A DNA stretch of 64,000 nt from Chitinophaga alhagiae (GTDB lineage Bacteria > Bacteroidota > Bacteroidia > Chitinophagales > Chitinophagaceae). Within the stretch, counting starts at the first letter, position 1; each line of letters opens with the position of its first letter. The notes under the pieces are model-generated. The model saw only the letters and a program-made list of their open reading frames with translations, ran no database searches and was not told the DNA's origin. The translations under genes and the position numbers were made by a program. Shown here one piece after another: positions 42,601 to 51,281 of the stretch. Location: positions 62,001 to 126,000 of the forward strand of contig NZ_QXMH01000006.1 of assembly GCF_003568665.1 (NCBI RefSeq), in the 5' to 3' direction.

Positions 42601-44641
42601 CCAGCGCGCCGGGGGCGCTACCCTGCCTGACCTGACGGTGATGCTCAAAGACTTCCGCCTCAGCACCATTACCAGCCTCATTGAAAAAGACACCGCCCTG
42701 GCGGAAGGCATCAGCAACGGCAGCATCACCGTCAGCAACCTGGATGCCACGCCGCTTATAGACGGGCAGTTGAAAATAGACAGTCTTGCCGCCATGGGCG
42801 CGGCCATCGGCACCCTTGACCTCACCGCGCGGACCACTGCGGAAAAAGCCGTGAGCCTCAACGCGGGCATCAAGGGCAATGGCAATGACCTTACCCTGCA
42901 GGGCACCTATGCAGACGTTATGGACCTGCGGCTGGACATTGCCGCGCTCAGCATGAAAAGCGCCGAGCCCTTCACCTTTGGCAACGTTAGCGGCATGAGC
43001 GGCGTTACCACCGGCAGCATTACTGTAAAAGGCACTACAGAGAAGCCGGTAATCAGGGGTAACCTGCATTTTGAAAAAGTAAAAGGCCGGGTAACCGCCA
43101 TCAATAGCATCATACAACTACCCGCTGAAGCCCTGGTGCTGGACGATGCCGGCATGCGTTTCAACCAGTTCGTTATTGCAGACAGCAGCGGCAATGAGGC
43201 CGTGATCACCGGGCAGATACTCACCCGGGACCTGGAGCGCTTCCAGCTGCAGCTGGACCTTACCGCCCAGAACTTTCAGGCGCTGGGCCCGCAGGCCAAC
43301 AACGACCCTGACCAGTTTTATTACGGCCCGGCCTGGGTGGATGTAGACGCCCGCATCCGCGGCACGCTTGACCTTCCCCGCGTGGAAATGGACCTCAAGC
43401 TCCGCGAAAAATCCCAGGTAACGGTAATGATACCCGAAGAAGACCCCGGCATTGCGGACCGCGCCGGCGTAGTGGAATTTATTGATCCCGCCATGTGGCT
43501 GGATACCACGCTCAAGCTCAAAGACACCGTTCGCCTGGCTACCACCGGCCTCAAAGGCATTGTATTTTCCGGAGACATTACGGTAACGCCGGCATCTACC
43601 ATGAAAATAGTGATAGACCGTACCAACGGAGACTACCTGGAAGTGAAGGGCAACGCCACCCTCAACCTCACCATGGACCCCAGCAGCAAAATGAGCCTTA
43701 CCGGCCGGTACGAGATAGACGACGGTAAATACCAGATGTCTCTCAACCAATTGATCAAGCGCGAGTTCAAGATAGAAAAAGGCAGCACCATCATCTGGAA
43801 CGGCGATCCCCTGAGCGCGGACGTGAACATAACCGCCCGCTACGACGTGAACGCCGTGGCCGGAGACCTGCTGCAAGACCAGATATCCTCAACAGACCCT
43901 ACCCGCGGCCGCTTCAACCAGAAGGTGCCCGTAGAGGTATACCTGAAGATCACCAAGGAGCTGCTGAAGCCGGAGATCGCCTTTGAGCTGGACATGCCGG
44001 AGCGGGAACAGGGCGCCCTGGGCGGTATGGTGTACACCCGCATCAAACAGATCAACCAGGTGCAGTCTGAGCTGAACAAACAGGTGATGGGCCTGCTGGT
44101 GCTGAACCGCTTCATTTCCGAAAGCCCCTTTGACCAGCTGGACAGCAAGAGCGGTAGCGCGGCGGAAGATATTGCCCGCAAGAGCGTGAGCAAAATTGTG
44201 TCTCAGCAGCTCAACAACCTGGCGGGCAGTCTTATAAAAGGCTTTGACGTGAATTTTGACCTGCAGAGCGAAAACGAATATACAGACGCCGGCAGCCGGG
44301 AAGAAAGCACCAACCTGAAGGTAGACGTGAGCAAGCGCCTCTTCAGTGACCGCCTTACCGTAAGCGTGGGCTCCAACATCGGTATTTCAGGCGCCCAGTC
44401 TCAAAACCAGAACGCCAGTTCCATTATAGGAGACGTATCTGCTGAATACACCCTCACCAGGGACGGGCGTTACCGCATCAGGGCCTACCAGCGGAACGTA
44501 ACGGAAACCGTGGTGCAGGGGCAGATCGTTGAAACCGGGCTGACCTTTATGCTGGTAATGGACTATGACGAGTTCCGGGAAATATTTGGCAGGAAAAAAG
44601 AAGAAAAAAAGCAGGAACGGCTGCGGAAAGAAGATAAGTAG
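39623..44641 (+). CDS. tamB: TamB-family translocation/assembly protein
   Basis: A 1672-residue AsmA/TamB-like protein. One N-terminal membrane helix (about 10-33, IIGSVLTLLLLPVLLLLLL) anchors it in the inner membrane. The rest is a long beta-rich periplasmic groove with an AsmA-like N-terminal part (LKTEVNIGSLRFSWWNSMTL) and a DUF490-type C-terminal domain (about 1230-1640) with YEIDDGKYQMSLNQLIKREF and KIEKGSTIIWNGDPLSADVN. TamB-like proteins bridge the periplasm and are linked to lipid transport and outer-membrane assembly. GTG at 39623 must be the start: an in-frame TAA lies two codons upstream and the membrane helix follows at once. The C-terminus is Lys/Glu-rich. It is coupled to the TamL gene, which starts 1 base after its stop. 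Confidence 0.93.
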   Translation: MSTPRRKKILRWIIGSVLTLLLLPVLLLLLLQLPVVQDFMRSKAESYLRRQLKTEVNIGSLRFSWWNSMTLKNVYVGDTRKDTLLSSGELAVKYNLLAMLGNELKINTLRWEDAVVNIYRPAADSSFNYQFIIDAFSSPGAKEDTLIEESGTTLRYQIGNIQLERIHVNFNDSLGGMLASVRLQKLEALPDTLQPENGVYYIKNFQLDGLQASVLQQYRTPPPDTAPPDTAATPFDLAVRELAIRNTQWSYTDEASGLGTTGSMGKLQLRKARFDLVQTLVAADELLLEKTTAALDLSQPQDTLQTPADTSTAPNTWKVAAKKLEVNGVDFAMSNHLEKRLPYRNALDYNYMNIRQLALRAEDLAYSADSTLVTLLGGAMQEQSGLRLKALRGKVRYTSQEAQLSNFLLQTAESNIDADIHLKTGSWATVADQLPLLEINADIRPSALAMKEALFFVPDMRNTPSLQPLWKKRVSLHGSMKGSLAQLGIDGLEVKDNDANYLFVKGTAYQVTDPDRVGADLVNVKLQSSRRGLASWLPPNTLPASVKLPNRLALNGSMRGGMQLLRPDLALTTDMGNASIKGELANFMDTKNIRYDVALHTDRLQLGNLLGDTTLGNLTGSVTAKGSGTDPQTASALANVDIRSFTYNRYTYQGVKIDGRLQKGAYAVKGGINDPAAVARFEASGQLDTLHPDLRLRADLDKLDLLATNFSATPMTVKSCLDAEVDNLSPRRLTGFAAIHKIQITDDKEMYAMDSILLKATTADSLQQISLTGPFGYIRAFGDFNYQTLATAAGNLITRHLEAQAPPAPAGQESQWVQFSGSLSIPKSLRSLLPDIDLPKPVTLNGRMDTDSSFLLAHIAVPTMRYDSFKVDTLEVDLAADTTRMDTKILLGALHHPQIPLQRTSLSVAASGGLLDWDLLMGRNSDRPKYKLGGLVRFGEQDSLLISLKKDLLLNRQPWNVSGDNNMVIQGGGVAFADIGLQKGNQELKITTGQRAGGATLPDLTVMLKDFRLSTITSLIEKDTALAEGISNGSITVSNLDATPLIDGQLKIDSLAAMGAAIGTLDLTARTTAEKAVSLNAGIKGNGNDLTLQGTYADVMDLRLDIAALSMKSAEPFTFGNVSGMSGVTTGSITVKGTTEKPVIRGNLHFEKVKGRVTAINSIIQLPAEALVLDDAGMRFNQFVIADSSGNEAVITGQILTRDLERFQLQLDLTAQNFQALGPQANNDPDQFYYGPAWVDVDARIRGTLDLPRVEMDLKLREKSQVTVMIPEEDPGIADRAGVVEFIDPAMWLDTTLKLKDTVRLATTGLKGIVFSGDITVTPASTMKIVIDRTNGDYLEVKGNATLNLTMDPSSKMSLTGRYEIDDGKYQMSLNQLIKREFKIEKGSTIIWNGDPLSADVNITARYDVNAVAGDLLQDQISSTDPTRGRFNQKVPVEVYLKITKELLKPEIAFELDMPEREQGALGGMVYTRIKQINQVQSELNKQVMGLLVLNRFISESPFDQLDSKSGSAAEDIARKSVSKIVSQQLNNLAGSLIKGFDVNFDLQSENEYTDAGSREESTNLKVDVSKRLFSDRLTVSVGSNIGISGAQSQNQNASSIIGDVSAEYTLTRDGRYRIRAYQRNVTETVVQGQIVETGLTFMLVMDYDEFREIFGRKKEEKKQERLRKEDK

Positions 44642-44642
44642 C

Positions 44643-46946
44643 ATGAACAGATCAGGACAATATCTCATTTTATGCGGACTGGCCCTTTTACTGGCCGCCT
44701 GTTCCTCCACCCGCACCGTGCCGGAGGGAGACCGCCTGTACACCGGCCATGAAGTTAAATGGACGGAAAAAAAGAAACCAAAAGACTACAGCGTGCTCAA
44801 AGCCGGTATAGACGAGCGCGTACGCCCCACTCCCAACCGCAAGTTCCTGGGCATGCCCTTCAAGCTGTGGCTGTATAACCTCGGCAACGAGCCCAAGGGC
44901 AAGGGCCTTAATTACCTGCTGCGCAAAAAATGGGGAGAGGCCCCCGTGCTGCTGAGCCAGTTGAATGCAGACAGGAACGATGAAGTGCTGACCAGCTACC
45001 TCGAAGACAACGGCTACTTCCAGTCCGAGGTGACCCATACCATCAAAAACAAGGGAAAGAAAAAGGCCGGCGTGGAATTTACCGCCACTCCCAACCACCG
45101 GTACACCATTCACCGCGTTCGGTTCGATACCGATACCGGCGTGCTGGGCAGGATGATCATGCTGCACGCCAGGAAAACCCTGCTGAAACCGGACGACAAT
45201 TTCAGTCTTGATAAAATAAAGGCCGAACGGGAGCGCATACACGACCATCTCAAGGAAGAAGGCTTCTACTATTTTACGCCTGACTACATGCTGGTGCAGA
45301 TAGACAGTTCCCTCAGGGGGCAGGTAGACCTGTACGTGAAACTGAAACCCAACACGCCCGCCACCGCCATCCGCCAGTACTGGATGAAGGAAGTAGAGCT
45401 GTACACCAACTATGACCTGGCCAAAGACAGCGTACAGCGCAATGCCCAGGGCGTCAAGTACCAGAACTTCACCATTATTGACCCGGACTCCCTGTACAAA
45501 CCCGTTGTATTTGACAGGAGCGTGTTCCTGCAGCGGGACAGCCTGTACCGTATCAGTTCTCACAACATCACCCTGCAGCGGCTGGTGAACCTGGGCACCT
45601 TCAAATTTGTACGCGGCAATTTCAGGCCCATGCGTGACAGCGCGCTGCTGTTGGCCCGTTTCTTCCTGACGCCCTACCCCAAGCGTTCCCTGCAATTTGA
45701 GGTATCAGGCACCTCCAAGTCTAATGGCTTTGTAGGGTCGCAGGTGAAGGTCTCCGCCAAAAACAGGAACTTTCAGCGAAAGGCCAACCTGCTGGAGATC
45801 AACCTGGGCGGCGGCTTTGAAACGCAGGTGGGCGGCAAAACCACGCAATTGTCTACCAATGCCTATAGTCTCAATGCGGAAGTGGCCATTACCATGCCGC
45901 GGTTTTATACCCCCTTCATCAAGTTCAACCCCCGCACGCCTTTTGTGCCTAAAACAAGGTTCAGTTTGGGATACGAATTGCTGAACCGGCCCAACCTCTA
46001 TAACCTGAACGCCTTTACCGGCCAGTACGGTTACCTCTGGAAACAGACGCGTTTTCTCGATCACGCCCTTTACCCTGTTGCCATCACCTACGTGTTGCCC
46101 GGCAACGAATCTGCCGAGTTCCTGGCACAAAAAGAGCAGGACCCGGCGCTGAAACAGTCCATTTCCAAGCAATTCATTTTAGGAAGTAACTATAGCTTAA
46201 TATTTAATAATCAATCTCCTGTAAAATATCACAGTTTCTTTGGCCTGTTCAACATAGACATAGCCGGCAACCTGTCTGGCCTGGTGGTACCCACTGCCGC
46301 GGACGGGGTGAAACGCCTGTTGAACAACGAAATATCCCAGTACATCCGTGCCAACGTGGATGGCCGGCACTACTGGAAACTAAGTGATAACTTCCGCTGG
46401 GTGAACCGGCTGTTTGCCGGGTACGGGTACGCCTATGGGAAAAATTCAGAGGGCGTTCCGCCCACGCTGCCTTTTGTAAAACAATTCTTTACCGGCGGTA
46501 GCAACAGCATCAGGGCTTTCCGGGCCAGAACGCTGGGCCCCGGCTCCTACCGCGATACCAACCCTGACCGCAACCTGCTGCTGGCCAATGCAGCCGGGGA
46601 CATCAAGCTGGAGTACAACTCCGAGCTGCGCTACAAGCCTAACAATTTACTTGAACTGGCCGCCTTTGTAGATGCCGGCAACATCTGGCTGGGCAAAGCG
46701 CCTGATACGTTGCAGTCTCAGGTGTTTGCCTTTAACCGCTTCATGAAAGAAATTGCGGTAGGTGCGGGCCTGGGGTTAAGAATTGACGCATCCATTTTGC
46801 TGATACGCTTCGATGTGGCATTCCCTTTAAGGAAACCCTGGCTGCCTGACGGAGAGCGATGGGTATTTGACCAGATCAGCTTCGGGGATGGCCAGTGGCG
46901 GAAAGAGAACCTGATACTGAACATTGCCATCGGGTACCCGTTCTAG
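44643..46946 (+). CDS. tamL: TamL: lipoprotein form of TamA/BamA-type outer-membrane assembly factor
   Basis: A 767-residue Omp85-family protein. The start MNRSGQYLIL at 44643 gives a lipoprotein signal with lipobox LLLAAC. POTRA-like repeats follow (about 40-350, e.g. NDEVLTSYLEDNGYFQSEV), and then a 16-stranded-type barrel with the late loop motif KQFFTGGSNSIRAFRARTLGPG, which corresponds to the conserved (V)RGF/Y block in strand-loop 6. The lipid anchor distinguishes the Bacteroidota TamL subgroup from proteobacterial TamA. It follows tamB by one base, so the two partners are translated from one transcript. The final barrel strand ends in aromatic F. Confidence 0.92.
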   Translation: MNRSGQYLILCGLALLLAACSSTRTVPEGDRLYTGHEVKWTEKKKPKDYSVLKAGIDERVRPTPNRKFLGMPFKLWLYNLGNEPKGKGLNYLLRKKWGEAPVLLSQLNADRNDEVLTSYLEDNGYFQSEVTHTIKNKGKKKAGVEFTATPNHRYTIHRVRFDTDTGVLGRMIMLHARKTLLKPDDNFSLDKIKAERERIHDHLKEEGFYYFTPDYMLVQIDSSLRGQVDLYVKLKPNTPATAIRQYWMKEVELYTNYDLAKDSVQRNAQGVKYQNFTIIDPDSLYKPVVFDRSVFLQRDSLYRISSHNITLQRLVNLGTFKFVRGNFRPMRDSALLLARFFLTPYPKRSLQFEVSGTSKSNGFVGSQVKVSAKNRNFQRKANLLEINLGGGFETQVGGKTTQLSTNAYSLNAEVAITMPRFYTPFIKFNPRTPFVPKTRFSLGYELLNRPNLYNLNAFTGQYGYLWKQTRFLDHALYPVAITYVLPGNESAEFLAQKEQDPALKQSISKQFILGSNYSLIFNNQSPVKYHSFFGLFNIDIAGNLSGLVVPTAADGVKRLLNNEISQYIRANVDGRHYWKLSDNFRWVNRLFAGYGYAYGKNSEGVPPTLPFVKQFFTGGSNSIRAFRARTLGPGSYRDTNPDRNLLLANAAGDIKLEYNSELRYKPNNLLELAAFVDAGNIWLGKAPDTLQSQVFAFNRFMKEIAVGAGLGLRIDASILLIRFDVAFPLRKPWLPDGERWVFDQISFGDGQWRKENLILNIAIGYPF

Positions 46947-47169
46947 GCTTTTATGGGAGAAACGCCGCGAGGTAACCTGAAAGATGTCTCCCTCCCTTAT
47001 CTGGCCGGGCAAAGTATCCTTTCCCGGCACTGTTCTATGCCCCTTACCTCAATTTGGAAAAAAACATTTCCTGCATTTCAACTTTCATCATACGTATTCT
47101 TCAGGTTAAAAACCAGTCAGTTAATCTCTCAAACCCGCCACCCCATTGAAATTTAATCATATTAATGTT

Positions 47170-47200
47170 TTTGTTTAATTTAATTTTAATTCTATATTTG
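47170..47200 (+). promoter_or_regulatory. Full Bacteroidota-type promoter for the PorP/SprF gene
   Basis: TTTG at 47170-47173, a 19-base spacer and TATATTTG at 47193-47200 match both elements (-33 TTTG, -7 TAnnTTTG) of the Bacteroidota housekeeping promoter. The start codon is 51 bases further. The surrounding 47150-47200 is strongly AT-rich. Confidence 0.8.
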
Positions 47201-47251
47201 TTGTCCGACTGATTTGTACCCATTGATATTCCTGTACCTAATTGATATCTG

Positions 47252-48169
47252 ATGAAAAGAAACTCTACTCTTCGTTTACTTTTAATAGTTTGCATGGCTT
47301 CATTGCCCAATTTACTTCAAGCACAGGGCTTTGATAAAAACATGCCTCCGCAGGACCCGCTGCTGACCTCCTATTTCCAGAACCGGTACCTGGTCAATCC
47401 CGCTATGGCGGGCGCGGACTCCGGCCTGAACATCAACATCGGTTACCGGAAGCAATGGAAAGAGGTAACGGACGCGCCTGTTACATTTGCGCTTACGGGA
47501 GACTACCGCCTTGGCAAAAGCATGGGGATCGGTTTAACCGTTCTGAATGACCAGGCCGGCGTGCTGAAACAAAACCGTGTGGCCCTCACCTATGCCTACC
47601 ATGTGGAACTAAGTGAAGAAGAGGACCTGCATATAGGCGTTACCGGTGCAATAGACAACCGGCATATAGAAAAACGCAAGAACGCCCCGCAAGACCCTTA
47701 TGTGGATGAATTTAACAATAAAGGGAACGAGTTCCAGGCAGACCTTGGCGTAGCCTATACCAATGAGAAGCTGACCCTGCAGGCGTCTCTGCCCAACCTG
47801 ACGCGCACGTTCAGGAATACGGATGAGGTGGAACCGCGCAGCAGTCCCAGCTTTTTTGCCTCCGCTTCTTACAAGCTCGGTACCAAATGCCCGCAGATCA
47901 ATTCCGTTGAGCCGCTGGTGGCTTTCCGCGCCGTGAAGGGATACAAGGCCGTAGCCGATGTGGGCGCCAAGGTGAACTTCTACCGTAATACGGTGAACAT
48001 GTTTGCGCTGTACCACTCCAACAACGCCGTATCTGCCGGGGTGGGCTTCCAGTTCAAGAACTCTATTGAAGTGCAGGCCAGCTACACTTCGCAAACCGCA
48101 AATGTACAAGGGAATATGAATATTGATGGAAATTTTGGTTTAGGTATCAAGATCCGGCTTTTTAAATAA
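47252..48169 (+). CDS. PorP/SprF-family type IX secretion membrane protein
   Basis: A 305-residue outer-membrane barrel of the PorP/SprF family: signal peptide ending NLLQAQ, then the conserved QDPLLTSYFQNRYLVNPAMAG, GYRKQWKEVTDAPVTFALTGDY and repeating strands to IKIRLFK. PorP is an essential component of the type IX secretion system in some species; many Bacteroidota genomes carry dozens of paralogs paired with individual gliding or adhesin cargo proteins (as SprF with SprB). No cargo gene is adjacent here, which makes its partner uncertain. It has a textbook promoter at 47170 and a hairpin at 48210. Confidence 0.93.
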   Translation: MKRNSTLRLLLIVCMASLPNLLQAQGFDKNMPPQDPLLTSYFQNRYLVNPAMAGADSGLNINIGYRKQWKEVTDAPVTFALTGDYRLGKSMGIGLTVLNDQAGVLKQNRVALTYAYHVELSEEEDLHIGVTGAIDNRHIEKRKNAPQDPYVDEFNNKGNEFQADLGVAYTNEKLTLQASLPNLTRTFRNTDEVEPRSSPSFFASASYKLGTKCPQINSVEPLVAFRAVKGYKAVADVGAKVNFYRNTVNMFALYHSNNAVSAGVGFQFKNSIEVQASYTSQTANVQGNMNIDGNFGLGIKIRLFK

Positions 48170-48209
48170 GATACTACCCCTCAAAAATATGGTCCGCTGC
48201 TGAAAATTG

Positions 48210-48248
48210 AAGGGTGCTTCCTGTTCTGCAACATTGGAAGCACCCTTT
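48210..48248 (+). terminator. Terminator between convergent PorP/SprF and MoeA-like genes
   Basis: A perfect 12-bp stem (48210-48221 with 48236-48247) with a 14-base loop. The T tail on the plus strand is short (TTT), so termination may be modest. Confidence 0.65.
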
Positions 48249-48269
48249 CCCGATTATGGCAATTGTTGG

Positions 48270-49136
48270 TTAATGACTCCCGTTTACGGGTGGCGAGAAC
48301 GGATCTATCCAGGGATAGAACGGCACCAGTGAGCCCGGCTCCAGGCTGCCGGCGTCTGTACTGTGGCAGATGAACCCGTCTGCATGCGCGGCGGCGGCCA
48401 CCTCGGCGTTCCTGGAAAAATGCAGCCCCCTGATCTTCAACCCGTTCTTGTTCACCATGGCCGCCGGCACAAACTCGTCCAGCACGCTGACCGCAGACCT
48501 GTTTTCCGAAAAGGGCAGCAGCCAGGGTTTCAGGGCCGGCAGCTGCCAACAGGCGCGGATATACGATTCCAGGAACAGCTTGCCGCCCACCTGCACCCCG
48601 AAAGTATTGGACGGCAGCACCATCACCCTGGTTTTGGTAGGGCTGTAACCCAGCCAGAAAGATTTAAAAGGTTTTGCCCGTACTTTGTGGAACACCTGCT
48701 CCACTTCCAGCTCCTGTAATATTTTGAGTACGCCTTCTTCTCCGCATATCACCAGCAGGTCTGTTTCCAGCCCCTCCCTGATGGCATTTTCCAAAGCCGC
48801 GGGCTGCGCCGGTACCCTTTCATTCACGGTCGGCAGAATGGTATATTGCTTCAGCAAGGTGTTTAGCGTATAGTTATTGGCCGCTTCCTCCCCCAGGTTG
48901 AGAACGGTGATGCGGGGCGGCCGGTGTACTTTCAGCGCGCCGGCGCCTTCAGACATCAACAGGGCCATATGCTGAAAGTTGATGCGGGTGCCGGCATCCA
49001 GCAACGGCTTCCCTTCCGGCGTAACCAGCGGCTCAGACAATACCCTGCCAACGGCGTGCTCCGGCAGCACCTGTTCTGTTCCCCAACTGGTCCGGCAGGC
49101 CGCGATCTGTTGAATGGCGGCGGTAACACTGATCAT
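48270..49136 (-). CDS. Domain-deleted MoeA-like protein
   Basis: A 288-residue protein whose ends resemble MoeA, the enzyme that inserts molybdate into molybdopterin. The N-terminal helix (MISVTAAIQQIAACRTSWGT) and GRVLSEPLVTP match MoeA, as does DAGTRINFQHMALLMSEGAGALKVHRP, which corresponds to the segment before domain III. The roughly 130-residue middle part with the FDNSAMDGYA motif is absent; the sequence joins directly at EPLVTPEGKPLLDAGT. In domain III the GGVSxGxxD motif is replaced by CGEEGVLKI and LPGNP by LPSNT. It is probably not a working molybdotransferase. Usual MoeA length is about 400 residues. No other cofactor genes are nearby. Confidence 0.7.
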   Translation of the reverse strand: MISVTAAIQQIAACRTSWGTEQVLPEHAVGRVLSEPLVTPEGKPLLDAGTRINFQHMALLMSEGAGALKVHRPPRITVLNLGEEAANNYTLNTLLKQYTILPTVNERVPAQPAALENAIREGLETDLLVICGEEGVLKILQELEVEQVFHKVRAKPFKSFWLGYSPTKTRVMVLPSNTFGVQVGGKLFLESYIRACWQLPALKPWLLPFSENRSAVSVLDEFVPAAMVNKNGLKIRGLHFSRNAEVAAAAHADGFICHSTDAGSLEPGSLVPFYPWIDPFSPPVNGSH

Positions 49137-49482
49137 GAGCCACAATGTTTTGCGTACAGGATAAAGACAAATCGGCCTAAAAACCGGAGGGTTCCTTCAC
49201 GGCTTTCACATGCATGCAGGAATTGGGGCCGCTGGGAGACCCTCCGGTTACTGAATAAATAATATTATTAATATTTACATACCAACTTTACTGACCGTAA
49301 AATACAAAAACACGCTATTATTTATCCGTTTTATAGATAAAAATAACCAGAATCTCCTAAAAACAACCATACTGCCATCAAAAATACACATGTTCTGATC
49401 TGATAACATGATCTGTTTTTTATTTATGAAATTTTTATGTTCAAATGAATATTTTTGTTCCATCGCCAAAACATAGCCACGT
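49137..49482. other. AT-rich intergenic region before the PUL regulator
   Basis: About 345 bases between divergent genes. Apart from a -7 element at 49450 I see no gene or RNA; 49255-49300 and 49370-49450 are strongly AT-rich. Confidence 0.5.
49450..49457 (+). promoter_or_regulatory. -7 promoter element for the ECF sigma gene
   Basis: TATTTTTG matches TAnnTTTG and lies 25 bases before the start codon at 49483. A weak TATG stands at the -33 distance. Confidence 0.55.
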
Positions 49483-50040
49483 ATGTATAAACTATCGAAC
49501 GAAGAGATCCTGGTATTGATGCAGCAGGGCGATGAGGCTGCATTTGAAGAACTTTATAACCGCTACTGGAAAAAGTTATACAATGCCATCTACAGCAGAA
49601 CAAGGTCTGTGGAATGGTCTGAAAGCATTGTGCAGGATTTTTTCACCAGCCTTTGGTTGAAACGCAGCAAGCTGAAGATCAGCAGCTCTTTTGAAGCGTA
49701 CGCTTTTACCGCCGTGCGCTACCATCTCTTCCATTATATCCAGAAAGAAGTTATCAGGAAAAAATACAGCGAATCGCTGAAAGCCCAGCCCGTGCGTGAT
49801 ACCAATTTCACGGAGGAAATGGTGCTGGCCAACGATCTCAGCAACAACCTCTCAAAGGCCATTACCCAGCTGCCGGAAAAGTGCCGCTCCGTATTTGAAT
49901 TGAGCCGCCACTCGCATAAAACCAACCGGGAAATTGCGGAAGAACTGGGAATTTCCGAAAAGACCGTAGAAAACCACCTCACCCGCGCCCTGAAGTACCT
50001 CCGCCTGAACCTCAAGGAAATGTTCCTGTTCCTTTTTTGA
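49483..50040 (+). CDS. ECF RNA polymerase sigma factor (FecI-like)
   Basis: A 185-residue sigma-70 family factor of the ECF group. Region 2 (about 17-85) has FEELYNRYWKKLYNAIYSRT and VQDFFTSLWLKRSKLK. Region 4 (about 120-180) has LPEKCRSVFELSRHSHKTNR and EIAEELGISEKTVENHLTRA. It is followed 92 bases later by a FecR-type anti-sigma gene and then by a SusC transporter with a signalling domain. This is the classical surface-signalling set: ligand passing SusC signals through the STN domain to FecR, which frees the sigma factor to transcribe the locus. Confidence 0.95.
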   Translation: MYKLSNEEILVLMQQGDEAAFEELYNRYWKKLYNAIYSRTRSVEWSESIVQDFFTSLWLKRSKLKISSSFEAYAFTAVRYHLFHYIQKEVIRKKYSESLKAQPVRDTNFTEEMVLANDLSNNLSKAITQLPEKCRSVFELSRHSHKTNREIAEELGISEKTVENHLTRALKYLRLNLKEMFLFLF

Positions 50041-50132
50041 TCTCCTCCTGCCCTTCCAGAAAAAAAATTTTGACCCGCTTTGGGGGTAAGTGTGTTTTGA
50101 ACGGACATACTATCAAACACCGCAACCCGAAA

Positions 50133-51116
50133 ATGAAAAACGAAATACCATACGGGCTTATAGAAAAATACCTTCAGCAGCAATGTACGGCTGAGGAAGA
50201 ACAGGCACTGTATGACTGGTACGATGCCCTGGAATCTGGAGAAGGGCTTGACGAGACACTCCCCCTTTCCAGCCAGCAGGCATTGCAGGAACGGATGAGA
50301 GGCCGGATACGGGCAAACATCACAGAAGCGGAGCAGCGCGTTTACAAGCGCCAGGCCACCGTCAGGCGTTTGGCCTATGTACTGTCTGGCGCGGCCGCGG
50401 TACTGGCGCTGGCCTTCGGCACGCGGTGGCTGATAAAAGACGGCCCGGCGGTACCGGGCGCCGGCATTACCGGCGAGATATCCATTTCCAACACTACCGC
50501 GGGCATGCATAAACAAATGCTGCCAGACAGCAGCATTGTCTGGCTCAGCCCCAACTCCCGCCTGGAATACCCGCAGCAGTTCAGCGGCAACGCCCGCCAG
50601 CTGAAAATGACGGGTGAAGCGTTTTTCCAGGTAAAGGAAGACGCCCGCCGCCCTTTTATCATTTATAGCAACGGCATTGTGACAAAGGTGCTGGGTACCA
50701 GTTTCCGGATCAGATCTTTCGAAAATGCCCCCACAGAAGTGGCTGTGGCCACAGGCAAGGTGTCTGTTGCCATTGAAGGGGATAACCGTTCGGAAAAGCT
50801 CGTGCTGCCGGACCAGCACATTACCTATAAACCGGGGAGCAAGCAGCTGGACATGGACTCCTCCGCCGCCGCATCCATGCTCATATGGCAGAAAGCCGGC
50901 CTTTCATTCAGCAACACCCCTGTCAGCAAAGTTATTAAAGCGCTCAACCAGCAGTTTGGCGTACAGATATTACTGAAAGATGAATCTACCGCGGCATATT
51001 TGCTCAACGCGGATTTCACCGGCCAAAATCTTCCCGATATTCTAGACATGATGCAAACATCCCTGAATATCACTTATGAATTACAAGGCAACCAAATCAT
51101 TTTCTTCAAAAAATAA
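50133..51116 (+). CDS. FecR-type anti-sigma factor
   Basis: A 327-residue inner-membrane regulator. The cytoplasmic N-terminus (1-79) would hold the sigma factor. One membrane helix spans about 80-100 (LAYVLSGAAAVLALAFGTRWL). The periplasmic part has a FecR domain (GMHKQMLPDSSIVWLSPNSR to VLGTSFRIRSF) and a C-terminal DUF4974 domain (GLSFSNTPVSKVIKALNQQF to LNITYELQGNQIIFFKK), which would contact the STN domain of SusC. The start MKNEIPYG at 50133 is chosen because upstream codons are not family-like. Confidence 0.94.
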   Translation: MKNEIPYGLIEKYLQQQCTAEEEQALYDWYDALESGEGLDETLPLSSQQALQERMRGRIRANITEAEQRVYKRQATVRRLAYVLSGAAAVLALAFGTRWLIKDGPAVPGAGITGEISISNTTAGMHKQMLPDSSIVWLSPNSRLEYPQQFSGNARQLKMTGEAFFQVKEDARRPFIIYSNGIVTKVLGTSFRIRSFENAPTEVAVATGKVSVAIEGDNRSEKLVLPDQHITYKPGSKQLDMDSSAAASMLIWQKAGLSFSNTPVSKVIKALNQQFGVQILLKDESTAAYLLNADFTGQNLPDILDMMQTSLNITYELQGNQIIFFKK

Positions 51117-51158
51117 TAAACCGTGATAACGTAACTAACTAACCGGAAAAAAAGAAAA

Positions 51159-51194
51159 AACGGCCTGAAAGTGAGTCAGCACCTTCAGACCGTT
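51159..51194 (+). other. Hairpin in the anti-sigma / susC gap
   Basis: Bases 51159-51169 pair with 51184-51194 (11 positions, one C-A mismatch) around a 14-base loop. It is preceded by A-rich sequence and not followed by T on the plus strand, so it is not a plus-strand intrinsic terminator. It lies in the 165-base leader before susC and may stabilise or regulate that message. Confidence 0.5.
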
Positions 51195-51281
51195 ACAGGC
51201 AACCACCCTGAGTGAACACATTGGCGTGTGAAGGGAGATTGCTATGTCTCAGTTTTTTAACAAAATGAAACACTCCAAGTT

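Noticed and set aside
39932..43876. Long minus-strand frames (587, 446 and 252 residues)
   Set aside because: All are antisense to tamB, Gly/Val/His/Gln-rich, and without signal or domain; they are shadows of a long GC-rich gene.
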